Source: GCA-2794515 sp034436155
GTDB lineage: Bacteria > Chloroflexota > Anaerolineae > Aggregatilineales > Phototrophicaceae
DNA: 64,000 nt
Direction: 5' to 3'
NCBI GenBank assembly: GCA_034436155.1
Contig: DAOTVP010000008.1
Location: 62,001-126,000, forward strand
Numbering within the stretch: position 1 is the stretch's first letter; each line of letters begins with the position of its first letter. The notes below the pieces were generated by a model, which worked only from the letters and a program-made list of their open reading frames with translations, ran no database searches and had not been told where the DNA came from. Positions 18,631-27,588 of the stretch are shown in pieces. The position numbers were made by a program, and so were the translations under genes.

Positions 18631-18978
18631 TTAGTCTCTGCGTTCCTTCAAACGGGCGGCTTTACCACGTAAATCGCGCAGATAATACAATTGAGCGCGG
18701 CGCACTTTAGCACGACGCAAAACTTCAATTTTATCGATACGTGGGCTATGGAGCAAAAATGTACGTTCCACGCCAACACCATGACTAGCAATACGGCGTA
18801 CAGTGAAGCTGGCATCATTGCCCATCCCTTTACGGCGACGGATAACCAACCCTTGAAAGACTTGGACACGCTCCTTGTCACCTTCGACAATGCGTACATG
18901 CACTTTAACAGTATCGCCAACGGTCACATCGGGATGTCCACGATTTTCCATAGCGAGTGATTGTAATAACTCGTTCAC
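18631..18978 (-). CDS. rplS: 50S ribosomal protein L19
   Basis: 115 residues from GTG at 18978, chosen because AAGGGA lies eight bases upstream; an in-frame TTG at 18996 would place that site inside the gene. L19 signatures are GDTVKVHVRIVEGDKERVQVFQGLVI, SFTVRRIASHGVGVERTFLLHSP and VRRAQLYYLRDLRGKAARLKE. The protein sits at the 30S-50S interface. It is not next to rpsP-rimM-trmD, its usual partners, and begins a small operon with the C26-like hydrolase and murI. Confidence 0.95.
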   Translation of the reverse strand: MNELLQSLAMENRGHPDVTVGDTVKVHVRIVEGDKERVQVFQGLVIRRRKGMGNDASFTVRRIASHGVGVERTFLLHSPRIDKIEVLRRAKVRRAQLYYLRDLRGKAARLKERRD

Positions 18979-18997
18979 GATGATTATTCCCTTCAAT

Positions 18998-19025
18998 CCA
19001 AAAAAATACGCCCCAAACGGCGTAT
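18998..19025 (-). terminator. Intrinsic terminator between the Nudix gene and rplS
   Basis: Read on the minus strand, ATACGCC (19025-19019), a short loop, GGCGTAT and then a run of T (complement of the A-run 18999-19006). It ends the LysM-Nudix transcript before rplS. The stem can close with seven pairs. Confidence 0.8.
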
Positions 19026-19078
19026 GAATTATCTCTTGATTTAGCGAATTATCATTATAACAACCCTGATGGATATTC

Positions 19079-19633
19079 TCAAGGGTTTGGGTGGATTTCT
19101 AACAAGCGTGCTACTCGAAGCAACGCCGTGATGGTTTTGGCATCTTGAATTTCACCCGAATCAATTTTCGCCAGCGCATCGGCAAGTGGCAATTTGATCA
19201 CTTCAATAAATTCATCACCATCCATATCGAGGCGCGATTCGACTAAATTTCGCGCCAAAAACAGATGAATATATTCGGTAGTATAACCCGGTGCGACAAA
19301 AATACCACCCAACGGTTCTAATTGTTGCGGTTTATACCCTGTTTCTTCTTGCAATTCACGTTCTGCACAAACAATCGGTGCTTCATTCGGCTCAAGCGTA
19401 CCTGCAGGGATTTCGAGCATCACCCGACCCGCCGCCAAGCGAAACTGGCGCACCAACAACACATGACGTTGACTATCGAGTGCAACGATCGCCACCGCGC
19501 CCGGATGCGTGACAAGTTCACGCAAGCTGGTTTCGCCATTGGGTAATTCCACCGTCACCAAATCGAGTTTGACCACCCGCCCCTGATACACCGATTGACG
19601 ATCTAATGCTTTTTCATCTAATATATCGCTCAT
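19079..19633 (-). CDS. Nudix hydrolase, ADP-ribose pyrophosphatase-like
   Basis: 184 residues. The Nudix box is visible as GTLEPNEAPIVCAERELQEETGY, the form GX5EX7REUXEEXGU. The N-terminal pattern (QGRVVKLDLVTVELPNG) and the APGYTTEYIHLFLARNL segment after the box are typical of ADP-sugar pyrophosphatases. Its ATG overlaps the stop of the LysM gene (ATGA). A terminator follows. Confidence 0.9.
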   Translation of the reverse strand: MSDILDEKALDRQSVYQGRVVKLDLVTVELPNGETSLRELVTHPGAVAIVALDSQRHVLLVRQFRLAAGRVMLEIPAGTLEPNEAPIVCAERELQEETGYKPQQLEPLGGIFVAPGYTTEYIHLFLARNLVESRLDMDGDEFIEVIKLPLADALAKIDSGEIQDAKTITALLRVARLLEIHPNP

Positions 19634-20568
19634 GGTATGATTAGCTCTTGGTTGATATAAATCAGGTTAATGTTGCTAATGCCATTGCGAGCGGCAATGC
19701 TATTCACAGGCACACCATACCGCAACGAAATTTGGAAGAGTGTTTCGCCCTGTTGAACGATATGCGTTACACCACCTGCGCTAGGCACAGAGGTCGATAC
19801 GCTATTGGCTTGGGCGATGCCACTGATAGATTGTGTGGGGATAGATGTCGCAGGTGGGCGCACGCCTGTCGTGCCACATCCGGGTATGGTTAATTTTTGA
19901 CCGACCAAAATCAGATTAATATTGGTGACACCACTGACACGCGCAATATCGTTCACTGTCACACCATATCGAAGCGATAAACGGAATAAGTTTTCACCTT
20001 GTACGACTTCATGCACACAATCGCTACCCGACACAATCACTTGCTGTGTCGGGGTTGCCGTTGGGAATGCTTGTTGTGGTTGATCTATCACACTAGGCGT
20101 AAAGGTTGGCAAGGGTTGCAAAACCGCTTGAGCGGTTTGTGTTTGGGCGATTGCCGTGAATGTCGGCTCTAAAATAACTTGCGTAGCACGCGCATACAGA
20201 GGATCTAGGGTGGGTGTAGGGGTTATTCCACCTTCAAATTGACTTTGTTGCGGAATTTGGGCGATTTGTTGAGGGGTCAATGTTGGCGAGGGTGTCGGCG
20301 GGATTTGTTGCTGATTGGCATCTTGTGGTGCAGATACCGCATTCACAACTGAAATATCATTGTTGGGAACTTGTGCATTTTGGTTATCTACCGATTGCGC
20401 CACAACCGGATCCGAGACCACATCACCCGATGATGGCACAGATTGGGCTTGTGTGGGTGATGCAATCGCCGAAATGCTATCATCCACCTCATTCGTTTCG
20501 CGTAAACAACCTACTAAAATCAAGGTGAGAACACCCAATAACATCATCAGTTTTGTCGAGTTCGCCAT
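19630..20568 (-). CDS. LysM-domain lipoprotein
   Basis: About 312 residues from ATG 20568 (MANSTKLMMLLGVL); two further ATGs sit directly before it and AGGAG is best spaced for the later ones. A lipobox LTLILVGC gives a lipid-modified cysteine. A long Pro/Thr/Gln-rich linker follows. Two LysM domains lie in the C-terminal half: HEVVQGENLFRLSLRYGVTV and HIVQQGETLFQISLRYGVPV, each ending with an INLI..QxLxIP segment. It probably binds peptidoglycan or another N-acetylglucosamine polymer outside the cell. Confidence 0.88.
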   Translation of the reverse strand: MANSTKLMMLLGVLTLILVGCLRETNEVDDSISAIASPTQAQSVPSSGDVVSDPVVAQSVDNQNAQVPNNDISVVNAVSAPQDANQQQIPPTPSPTLTPQQIAQIPQQSQFEGGITPTPTLDPLYARATQVILEPTFTAIAQTQTAQAVLQPLPTFTPSVIDQPQQAFPTATPTQQVIVSGSDCVHEVVQGENLFRLSLRYGVTVNDIARVSGVTNINLILVGQKLTIPGCGTTGVRPPATSIPTQSISGIAQANSVSTSVPSAGGVTHIVQQGETLFQISLRYGVPVNSIAARNGISNINLIYINQELIIP

Positions 20569-20737
20569 CATCATAGCTCCTAGCAGTGTGCCAGCATGTA
20601 CATTATTTATTATACCGAACTTATCGCAAAACCACACGTCTTATTCACCATCTTCTCTATTGTTCTCTATCATAAAGTGCGTTACATTAGTCAAAGTTTA
20701 TATCATGAGACGATACATACGATTTACTGGTAAAAAG

Positions 20738-21361
20738 ATGATAGACAATATTCAATGGCTTGGACACGGCAGTTTTGTCATCCAAAGCGACCCACTTATT
20801 TATATCAATCCGTGGCGCATCGCCCGCAAGGTATTCCACCCTGATGTCATCCTCATTGGACATGATCATCACCAACATTTTTCGATACCAGACATCGAAA
20901 AATTACGCGGTAACGACACAAAGATCATCGGCAACCCCGCCGTCATCAACCAATTGCCAGAAACCATCTTATTACGTCAGTGGAACACCATCAATATCGG
21001 CAGGGCGAGCATCAAAGCAGTACCCGCCTATTCACCCAACAGCGCCAAACATCCCATTGAAGCGGGCGGATTAGGGTTTGTTATCTCGCTCAATTTTTAT
21101 GATATTTATTATGCAGGCGATACGCAAATCATCCCAGAGATGAGCCGTATTCAACCCGATATTGCTATTTTGCCGATTGATGGCGATGGCACACTCACCG
21201 TAGACGATGCCGTTGAGGTCGTCAAAATGATGCGTCCCCGTTGGGTATTCCCAAGCAATTGGGGTTATCCTAGCGAAGGGGCAACCGTTCACGATGCCCA
21301 ACGATTTCAACGATTAGTCGGCGATTTTGCCACCGTGATCATCCCTCAACAAGCTAATTAG
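20738..21361 (+). CDS. Metallo-beta-lactamase-fold hydrolase (UPF0173/UlaG-like)
   Basis: 207 residues from ATG 20738 (MIDNIQWLGHGSFVIQ), which matches family starts; an in-frame ATG at 20705 and longer frames overlapping the divergent LysM gene were not used. Metal-site motifs include GHDHHQHFS and DIYYAGDTQIIPEM. The C-terminal P.NWGYPSEGATVHDA segment replaces the usual late histidine region. The substrate is unknown. It lies ten bases before the esterase-cyclase fusion gene. Confidence 0.82.
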   Translation: MIDNIQWLGHGSFVIQSDPLIYINPWRIARKVFHPDVILIGHDHHQHFSIPDIEKLRGNDTKIIGNPAVINQLPETILLRQWNTINIGRASIKAVPAYSPNSAKHPIEAGGLGFVISLNFYDIYYAGDTQIIPEMSRIQPDIAILPIDGDGTLTVDDAVEVVKMMRPRWVFPSNWGYPSEGATVHDAQRFQRLVGDFATVIIPQQAN

Positions 21362-21370
21362 GAGTATAAA

Positions 21371-23245
21371 ATGCGCTTTTTTCTTCGCTTGATATTGATT
21401 TTGATGTTATCTATCCTATCTATCATCCCCCTATCGGCGCAACGTCCCGATGCACCAACATACGGCGTGCGTGGGGCGTATGCCGTTGGCACACGCGATT
21501 TGGTGATCGAAGATGCCAACCGTCCGTTAAATGTAACCATATGGTATCCCGCCCAAAATCCCGATGATTTGCCCCAAGAGACGGAGTATCGTCTCGGCAT
21601 TTTGCGTTACGAAAATGGTCGTGCCTTGCGCGATGCCTCGCCACTCGCCGATGGTGCGCCCTATCCTGTGGTGTTATTTTCGCATGGGAGCGGTGGGTAT
21701 CGTTTTCAAAGCACATTTTTAACAGAACATCTCGCCAGTTACGGCTTCATCGTCCTCGCCACCGACCACCCCAACAATACGATTATAGATGCCCTCAACC
21801 GAGAAACATTCGTCCAAAATATCCCCTCAAATTTTGCCTATCGTCCCCAAGATATGATACGCCTCATCAGATTTGGCGATAGCCTGAATGCAGACGGTGA
21901 TTTTGCGGATTTGCTGGATATGGATAAAATTGCGGTGATGGGTCATTCGTTTGGTGGATACACCGCCCTGATGACGGGTGGCGCACAACTCAATTTTGAT
22001 AAATTAGCGACCATTTGCAATTCAACATCAGAATTACTCTATAATGATAATGCCTGTTTTATCGGCGATTTCGAGACGCAAATCAGCACCTTATGGGGAT
22101 ACGATAATCCCCCACTTGGTGCATGGGATAGCCTCACCGACCCACGCATTAAAGCGGTTATCGCCCTCGCCCCATGGAACGCACCGATTGTCAGCATCGA
22201 TCCCACCACGCCCTATCCCCCTACCCTCATCATTGCAGGGTCAGCCGATATGACCACACCTGTCGAGCGCGATGCACGCCAATTTTATGCCATGCTCCCA
22301 TCAGAGACAACCACTTATATCGAATTAGACAACGCAGGACATTATATTTTTGTCGATAAGTGCTTCGCCCAAGCCATTCAATTCGGATTTTTTAGCAGTT
22401 GTTCCGACCTTGTATGGGATATGGACAGAGCGCACGACCTGATCAATCATTTTGTGACGGCATTTTTATTGGATGAACTGCTCGGTGATGAAAGCGCCCG
22501 AATCATCCGCGCACAAGATACTTTCACCGCCGTCACCATCCAACGCCCATACCTACAAGCCGATAGGCGGGCAATCACCATCATCAGCACCGCGCCACAC
22601 GATGCAAACGCATTTACGCAGGGCTTGGTTTATCACAACGGATTATTTTACGAGAGTACAGGCTTATATGGGCAATCGTCATTACGCGAAGTCGATCCAG
22701 AAACAGGTGATGTATTACGCCAAGTAGATTTACCCCGCGATTACTTCGCAGAGGGGTTAGCATTGGTGGATGACCGCCTCATTCAGCTCACATGGCGCGA
22801 AAATGTGGCTTTTGTGTACGATATAAACACCTTTGAACAAATTGATACTTATACCTACGATGGCGAAGGTTGGGGATTGTGCTATGACGATGAATTTTTA
22901 TACATGAGTAATGGCTCAGATACCATCACTATCCGCGACCCACAAACATTCGAGGTTATTTCATCCTTCACTGTGACACTTGATGGGATGCCAGTGGTGA
23001 ATCTGAACGAATTAGAATGTCCATCAGGCGAGAGTTTTATTTTGGCGAATGTTTGGCAGAGCCAATATGCGGTGATTATCAACAAAGAAACAGGGATTGT
23101 CGAGGTGGTATTAGACGGGCTTGATTTGGTGAATCGGGCTAATTTAGGCAGTGATGTGTTCAATGGAAGCGCCTACGACCCACAAACTGATACGTGGTAT
23201 ATGACGGGAAAGTTATGGGATACGATATTCATCGTAGAATGGTGA
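21371..23245 (+). CDS. Secreted fusion: alpha/beta hydrolase (PAF acetylhydrolase-like) plus glutaminyl-peptide cyclotransferase
   Basis: 624 residues with a signal peptide (cut near LSAQ, residue 23). Residues about 40-380 form an alpha/beta hydrolase: VVLFSHGSGG, nucleophile Ser193 in GHSFGGYTA, LIIAGSADMTTPVE and the histidine in DNAGHYIF. From about 405 on is a plant/bacterial-type glutamine cyclotransferase beta-propeller: HDANAFTQGLVYHNGLFYES, TGLYGQSSLREVDPETG, FAEGLALVDDRLIQLTWRE and NELECPSGESFILANVW. The two domains are normally separate genes. AGGAG supports the ATG. Confidence 0.88.
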   Translation: MRFFLRLILILMLSILSIIPLSAQRPDAPTYGVRGAYAVGTRDLVIEDANRPLNVTIWYPAQNPDDLPQETEYRLGILRYENGRALRDASPLADGAPYPVVLFSHGSGGYRFQSTFLTEHLASYGFIVLATDHPNNTIIDALNRETFVQNIPSNFAYRPQDMIRLIRFGDSLNADGDFADLLDMDKIAVMGHSFGGYTALMTGGAQLNFDKLATICNSTSELLYNDNACFIGDFETQISTLWGYDNPPLGAWDSLTDPRIKAVIALAPWNAPIVSIDPTTPYPPTLIIAGSADMTTPVERDARQFYAMLPSETTTYIELDNAGHYIFVDKCFAQAIQFGFFSSCSDLVWDMDRAHDLINHFVTAFLLDELLGDESARIIRAQDTFTAVTIQRPYLQADRRAITIISTAPHDANAFTQGLVYHNGLFYESTGLYGQSSLREVDPETGDVLRQVDLPRDYFAEGLALVDDRLIQLTWRENVAFVYDINTFEQIDTYTYDGEGWGLCYDDEFLYMSNGSDTITIRDPQTFEVISSFTVTLDGMPVVNLNELECPSGESFILANVWQSQYAVIINKETGIVEVVLDGLDLVNRANLGSDVFNGSAYDPQTDTWYMTGKLWDTIFIVEW

Positions 23246-23251
23246 TTCAGC

Positions 23252-23282
23252 AAACGGGGCGCAACGAATTGCGCCCCGTTTT
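23252..23282. terminator. Bidirectional terminator between the fusion gene and clpX
   Basis: Eleven-pair stem AACGGGGCGCA (23253-23263) with TGCGCCCCGTT (23270-23280), a six-base loop, Ts after it and As before it. It sits between two convergent genes and can stop transcription from both sides. Confidence 0.9.
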
Positions 23283-23291
23283 ATACACCAT

Positions 23292-24581
23292 TTATGCCGC
23301 AGGGGTTAACGATCCGTCTGCCGACCATGCTAATTTTTCACCAGATGCACTGTAAATATGCGGTGGGATTAGCCCATTAATCACATCGGCATCAATTTCG
23401 ACACGGCGAATATCGGTACGACTGGGGATTTCAAACATCACATCCAGTAACACTTTTTCGATGATAGAGCGCAAACCACGCGCCCCAGTTTCACGTTTAA
23501 TCGTGAGGTCTGCCGCCGCGCCTAATGCCGATTCGTGGAATACCAATTCGACATTATCGAGTGATAGCAAGTGCTTATATTGTTTGACCAGCGCATTTTT
23601 CGGCTCGATGAGAATTTTCATCAAAGCATCGCGGTTTAGTGCGTCAATGCTCACTAACACAGGTAAACGCCCAATTAATTCTGGGATAAGCCCAAATTGC
23701 ATCAGGTCTTCGGGGGTGACTTTGCGGAGCAACGATGATAAATCATCTTTGACACGCTCCACCGTTGCGCCAAAGCCCATCGAGCCACTCGTACCTAAAC
23801 GTTTGCGGATGTGATCATCGATGCCATCAAATGTCCCACCGCAGATAAATAAGATGTTACGAGTATCAATCTGCAAAAATTCTTGGTGGGGATGTTTGCG
23901 CCCGCCTTGTGGTGGAACATTGGCTATCGTGCCTTCGATAATTTTTAGCAAGGCTTGTTGAACACCCTCGCCCGATACATCACGAGTAATTGAGGGGTTA
24001 TCGTTGGATTTGCGGGCGATTTTATCGATTTCATCAATGTAGATGATGCCCTTTTCGGCACGTTGGATGTCACCATCGGCGGCTTGAATCAGGCGCAGAA
24101 GGATATTTTCGACATCTTCACCCACATAACCCGCTTCAGTGAGCGCGGTAGCATCGGCAATGCAAAACGGCACATCCAACACACGCGCTAGGGTTTGCGC
24201 GAGGAGTGTTTTACCACTCCCCGTCGGACCAAGCATGAGGATATTGCTTTTATCCAATTCAATACCATCGGCGCTTTTACCCATTTGAATGCGCTTATAG
24301 TGGTTATAAACCGCCACACTCAGCACACGTTTGGCGTGTGTTTGCCCAACAACATACTCATCTAAATGCGCCATCATATCGCGTGGCGAGAGTAAATTCG
24401 TCACACTGAACGTTTCAGTGCGTTGGCTAAAGGTGTGTTCTTCCTCTATGAGGAGGTTATAACACAATTCCACACAATAATTACAGATGAATACACCATC
24501 TGGTCCCGCGATGAGGCGTTCCACATCTTCATGGTCACGCCCACAAAATGAGCAACGATGGTCATTGGATTGTAGACCCAC
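23292..24581 (-). CDS. clpX: ClpX, ATPase subunit of the ClpXP protease
   Basis: 429 residues from a GTG start. The N-terminal zinc-binding domain has CSFCGRDHEDV and FICNYCVELC. Walker A is GPTGSGKTLLAQTLA, Walker B IIYIDEIDKIA, sensor and RKH-type loops follow, and the C-terminus has the RGARSI-like TGARGLRSIIEKVLL. It unfolds substrates and feeds them to ClpP. It lies two bases after clpP, in the order tig-clpP-clpX. Confidence 0.97.
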   Translation of the reverse strand: MGLQSNDHRCSFCGRDHEDVERLIAGPDGVFICNYCVELCYNLLIEEEHTFSQRTETFSVTNLLSPRDMMAHLDEYVVGQTHAKRVLSVAVYNHYKRIQMGKSADGIELDKSNILMLGPTGSGKTLLAQTLARVLDVPFCIADATALTEAGYVGEDVENILLRLIQAADGDIQRAEKGIIYIDEIDKIARKSNDNPSITRDVSGEGVQQALLKIIEGTIANVPPQGGRKHPHQEFLQIDTRNILFICGGTFDGIDDHIRKRLGTSGSMGFGATVERVKDDLSSLLRKVTPEDLMQFGLIPELIGRLPVLVSIDALNRDALMKILIEPKNALVKQYKHLLSLDNVELVFHESALGAAADLTIKRETGARGLRSIIEKVLLDVMFEIPSRTDIRRVEIDADVINGLIPPHIYSASGEKLAWSADGSLTPAA

Positions 24582-24583
24582 AA

Positions 24584-25216
24584 TTAATTTCCTTTTGCTT
24601 TATCCAATTCTAAAACAGCATCAATCAAACCATATTCTACCGCTTGGGTGGCGTTGTAATACACATCGCGGTCAGTATCACGTTCAATCACTTCAAACGG
24701 CTTGCCAGTATGCTTGACGAAAATGTTATTCAACAATTGTTTGAGTCGGATAATCTCATTGGCTTGAATGACAATATCCGAGGCTTGTCCTTGCGTCCCA
24801 CCCAGTGGTTGGTGCATGTGGATGGTCGCATTGGGAAGCGCATAGCGTTTGCCCTTCGCGCCTGCGGTTAATAAGACCGTCCCAAAACTGGCGGTGATAC
24901 CAACGGCGGTGGTGCTAACTGGTGGGTTGATGGCTTGCATGGTATCGTAAATCGCCAAACCCGAATAAATCACCCCACCGGGCGAGTTGATGTACATTTG
25001 GATGGGCTTTTCGCTATCCTCTTGATCGAGAAACAACAATTGAGCGACGATCAAATTCGCCACTTGGTCATTCACGCCCATACCCATAAAAACAATCCGA
25101 TTTTTGAGCAATAGCGAGTAAATATCATATGCCCGTTCACCACGACTACCTTGCTCAATCACCATTGGAATTACATTTTGAAAGTTCATATCATACGGCA
25201 TATTGCCAAACGGCAA
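24584..25216 (-). CDS. clpP: ClpP, proteolytic subunit of the ClpXP protease
   Basis: 210 residues. Catalytic Ser110 is in GITASFGTVLL (more usually QAASMG), His135 in IHMHQPLGG, and the aspartate in ERDTDRDVYYN. The SPGG oxyanion motif is present. The start is TTG 25216, nine bases after GGAGA; an in-frame ATG at 25201 (MPYDMNFQ) is the alternative. It lies between tig and clpX as one operon. Confidence 0.95.
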   Translation of the reverse strand: MPFGNMPYDMNFQNVIPMVIEQGSRGERAYDIYSLLLKNRIVFMGMGVNDQVANLIVAQLLFLDQEDSEKPIQMYINSPGGVIYSGLAIYDTMQAINPPVSTTAVGITASFGTVLLTAGAKGKRYALPNATIHMHQPLGGTQGQASDIVIQANEIIRLKQLLNNIFVKHTGKPFEVIERDTDRDVYYNATQAVEYGLIDAVLELDKAKGN

Positions 25217-25269
25217 AACCGCCTATCTCCTTTCGTTCTGTATATCAGACACGCATAACCAAACAAATT

Positions 25270-26751
25270 TTACACACTGGTTTGTGATGGCGATTCTGCT
25301 GAATCAGAAGCATCACCCGTCTTAGACATTTCTGCATCATCTTCAACACTGCTCAGGTCGGGCAATGCCGCGCCTGTGGCAATATCAAAAATACGATCAT
25401 ATAAACGTTCTTGTAAAACCTCGTTTAACACAGAAATGCGCGTTGATTGGTGATCAAACAGTTTACGAATTTCTTCGTTTCCCGCAAATGGGAGGAGGAT
25501 TTGGTCTATCTTCGCCTTAACATCTTCGTTAGTTGCACTAATGCGTTCCAATTTAAGCAATTCACGCAAGACGATAATGCGCTTCAGGTCTTCAATAGCA
25601 GGTTCACGATATTGTTCATGCAATTGCTCAAGGGTCATGTTCATGACGCGCATGTACATATCTAAACCGATGCCTTGTTGTTGCAAACGTCCTTTGAACG
25701 TCTCGATTTTATCTTGAATTTGGTCTTCAAGCATGGCATCTGGGAAGCTAATTTCGGCTTGTGCAACAATTGCCTCAATCACCTCTTCAACAAACGCATT
25801 TTTCGCTTGACGTTCCAACTGGGTTTTAATGGTCTGGTGCAATTTAGCCTTGAGTTCATCAAATGTTTGCAATTGACCTTCGGGGTCATCTTGGGTCACT
25901 TTTTGGGCGAATTCGTCATTCAATGCGGGCAGAGTGATTTTTTCGACCTTCTGAATAGATACATTAAATTGTACCAAACGCCCTGCAATATCTTCGTAAT
26001 CGGGATCATCCTCTGGCACAGTGAGTTCAAATTCGAGTTCATCACCGACATTCGCGCCAATCAATTTTTCTGCAAAGCCGGGCAAAATGGGGTCATCCTC
26101 GCTAGATAAAGTGATTTGTGCGCCATGTTCATGAGCAAACTGCGTCCCTTTGGCAGGACGTTCATCTTCCGCTTCTTGGTCTTTATCGGCTTCGGCATCA
26201 CCTTCTTTGACTTCGAGGGGTTTAGGGTCATCGGCAAACGTGCTATGGAGATCAAATGTCACACGATTACCCAACACAATTGGCTCGGTGCTGTCTTCGG
26301 CTTCGGCTTCTTCTTCTTGCAGGCGTTTGATTGAGCGTTCTACCATCTCATCTGTGACTTCGGGGGCAGTATAATCACGGCGCACCGCACGATAATCTCC
26401 CAATTTCGCCACTGGTTGCAATGGGACGGTATAGACGAATATGGGAGATTCCTCGAGTTTGAAATCTTCAAATGAACCCGGTCCGTAAGGCTGTAAATGG
26501 TCATTGGCTTGCAATGCTTCGCGGTAAATATCTTGGCTCAGATTTTCAATGGCTTGATTCAGAATTTCTCCCTCTAGCCCATTTTTGATGAGAACATGAT
26601 ATGGCGCTTTGCCTTTCCGAAAGCCAGGGATGCGAATTTGATTGGCAACTTTGCGTGCGGCTTTTTGTTTGGCTTCGTCCAAACGCCCCATCTCAATAGT
26701 GACCGTTAAGCGAACTAATTGGTTTTCGAGGTGTTCTGTTTGAATATTCAA
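25270..26751 (-). CDS. tig: Trigger factor, ribosome-associated chaperone
   Basis: 493 residues from TTG 26751, with AAGGA seven bases upstream. The ribosome-docking signature is IRIPGFRKGKAPYHVL. A PPIase (FKBP-like) domain follows (LGNRVTFDLHSTFA .. ILPGFAEKLIGANVGDELEF), then the helical C-terminal chaperone domain. It is 50-60 residues longer than usual, mainly because of an acidic insert inside the PPIase domain (VKEGDAEADKDQEAEDE). It leads the tig-clpP-clpX operon. Confidence 0.95.
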   Translation of the reverse strand: MNIQTEHLENQLVRLTVTIEMGRLDEAKQKAARKVANQIRIPGFRKGKAPYHVLIKNGLEGEILNQAIENLSQDIYREALQANDHLQPYGPGSFEDFKLEESPIFVYTVPLQPVAKLGDYRAVRRDYTAPEVTDEMVERSIKRLQEEEAEAEDSTEPIVLGNRVTFDLHSTFADDPKPLEVKEGDAEADKDQEAEDERPAKGTQFAHEHGAQITLSSEDDPILPGFAEKLIGANVGDELEFELTVPEDDPDYEDIAGRLVQFNVSIQKVEKITLPALNDEFAQKVTQDDPEGQLQTFDELKAKLHQTIKTQLERQAKNAFVEEVIEAIVAQAEISFPDAMLEDQIQDKIETFKGRLQQQGIGLDMYMRVMNMTLEQLHEQYREPAIEDLKRIIVLRELLKLERISATNEDVKAKIDQILLPFAGNEEIRKLFDHQSTRISVLNEVLQERLYDRIFDIATGAALPDLSSVEDDAEMSKTGDASDSAESPSQTSV

Positions 26752-26778
26752 CGCTAATTCCTTTGTTCACGTATGGTT

Positions 26779-26832
26779 ATTGTATCATTAATCAAATAAG
26801 GTGAGTGTAAAACTTGTATCAGATTTGTATCA
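26779..26832 (-). promoter_or_regulatory. Promoter region of tig with three TGATACAA repeats
   Basis: On the minus strand TGATACAA occurs at 26832-26825, 26821-26814 and 26787-26780. The last continues to TGATACAAT, which fits an extended -10 element (TG-n-TATAAT type) with no clear -35, 28 bases before the tig start. The other two, 11 bases apart, may be repeated operator half-sites or alternative promoter elements. Confidence 0.45.
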
Positions 26833-26840
26833 GAAAGCAA

Positions 26841-26863
26841 GGGCGCTCACAGGATGAGCGCCC
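26841..26863 (-). terminator. Terminator of tRNA-Leu
   Basis: Nine-pair stem GGGCGCTCA/TGAGCGCCC with a five-base loop, followed on the minus strand by TTGCTTTCT. It lies 18 bases after the tRNA and before tig. Confidence 0.75.
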
Positions 26864-26880
26864 CCATTTACCATAAACAG

Positions 26881-26962
26881 TGGGGAAAGAGGGACTTGAA
26901 CCCTCACCTCCGAAAAGACATAATCCTAAGTCATGCGCGTCTGCCAATTCCGCCATTTCCCC
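26881..26962 (-). tRNA. tRNA-Leu (anticodon TAG)
   Basis: 82 bases on the minus strand. Acceptor stem GGGGAAA with TTTCCCC and discriminator A, a Leu-type D arm (GGCGGAATTGGCAGACGC), anticodon loop CTTAGGA giving TAG (reads CTA and other CTN codons), a long variable arm (TCTTTTCGGA region) and T loop TTCAAGT. CCA is not encoded. A terminator hairpin follows. Confidence 0.93.
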
Positions 26963-27003
26963 AAATTGTATTTCAAAAGTGATTATAAATTATAAGCCAA
27001 TTA

Positions 27004-27570
27004 TCAACCAATTTCAATGCGCGATATATCTTTCAAATCCATATCGGCAACACGGTCTAAAATACTGGTGATAACCAATTGTGCGAACTTAAACAGGGTT
27101 TGTAATTGGGCGATGCGATCTAAATAAAGTTCCGCCCGTTCTTTATCTGCACCGTCCATGTTGGGCAACGCCGCCGATAACACATGCACATTATCATCCA
27201 TCACATGCAAGGCACGGTCTACATCGCGCATTTCGCGCCCACTAAGGATATTGGTGATAATCTGGATAAAATCGGTGCTGGCTTCATAATATTTACGCCG
27301 TCCACTTTTGCCACGCAACCACACTTGACGCACCATACCCATGTGTTCGAGCGTCCGCATATTCATGCTCACGCTGGCTTTGGATATGGTGAGGCGTTCC
27401 ATGATGTCATCCAGTGATAATGGCTCTGGGCTGAGCAACAGGGCGGCATAAATTTGCCCCATCACTTTGCTAAATCCAAAATAATCAGCCAATTGACCCA
27501 AGCCATCCAACATACTGTCATGCACCACCGTTAATTCAGGCGGGGTTTGTGCGCCATTTTTATCAGACAT
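27004..27570 (-). CDS. GbsR/MarR-family transcriptional regulator
   Basis: 188 residues. The winged-helix part matches the GbsR branch: LADYFGFSKVMGQIYAALLLSPEPLSLDDIMERL, SKASVSMNMRTLEHMGMVRQVW and GKSGRRKYYEA. The C-terminal part is helical, as in this family. GbsR-type proteins respond to choline or other osmolyte signals in known cases, but no such genes lie here. It is 18 bases downstream of an unknown gene and probably cotranscribed with it. Confidence 0.88.
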   Translation of the reverse strand: MSDKNGAQTPPELTVVHDSMLDGLGQLADYFGFSKVMGQIYAALLLSPEPLSLDDIMERLTISKASVSMNMRTLEHMGMVRQVWLRGKSGRRKYYEASTDFIQIITNILSGREMRDVDRALHVMDDNVHVLSAALPNMDGADKERAELYLDRIAQLQTLFKFAQLVITSILDRVADMDLKDISRIEIG

Positions 27571-27588
27571 CTAAGCCTCTTCATCTTT

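Noticed and set aside
20315..20737. Longer start for the metallo-beta-lactamase-fold protein
   Set aside because: The extension is the antisense of the LysM gene and the family begins at the WLGHGSF strand.
26116..26334. Open frames antisense to trigger factor
   Set aside because: They have no ribosome site and their composition mirrors the acidic insert of the trigger factor gene.
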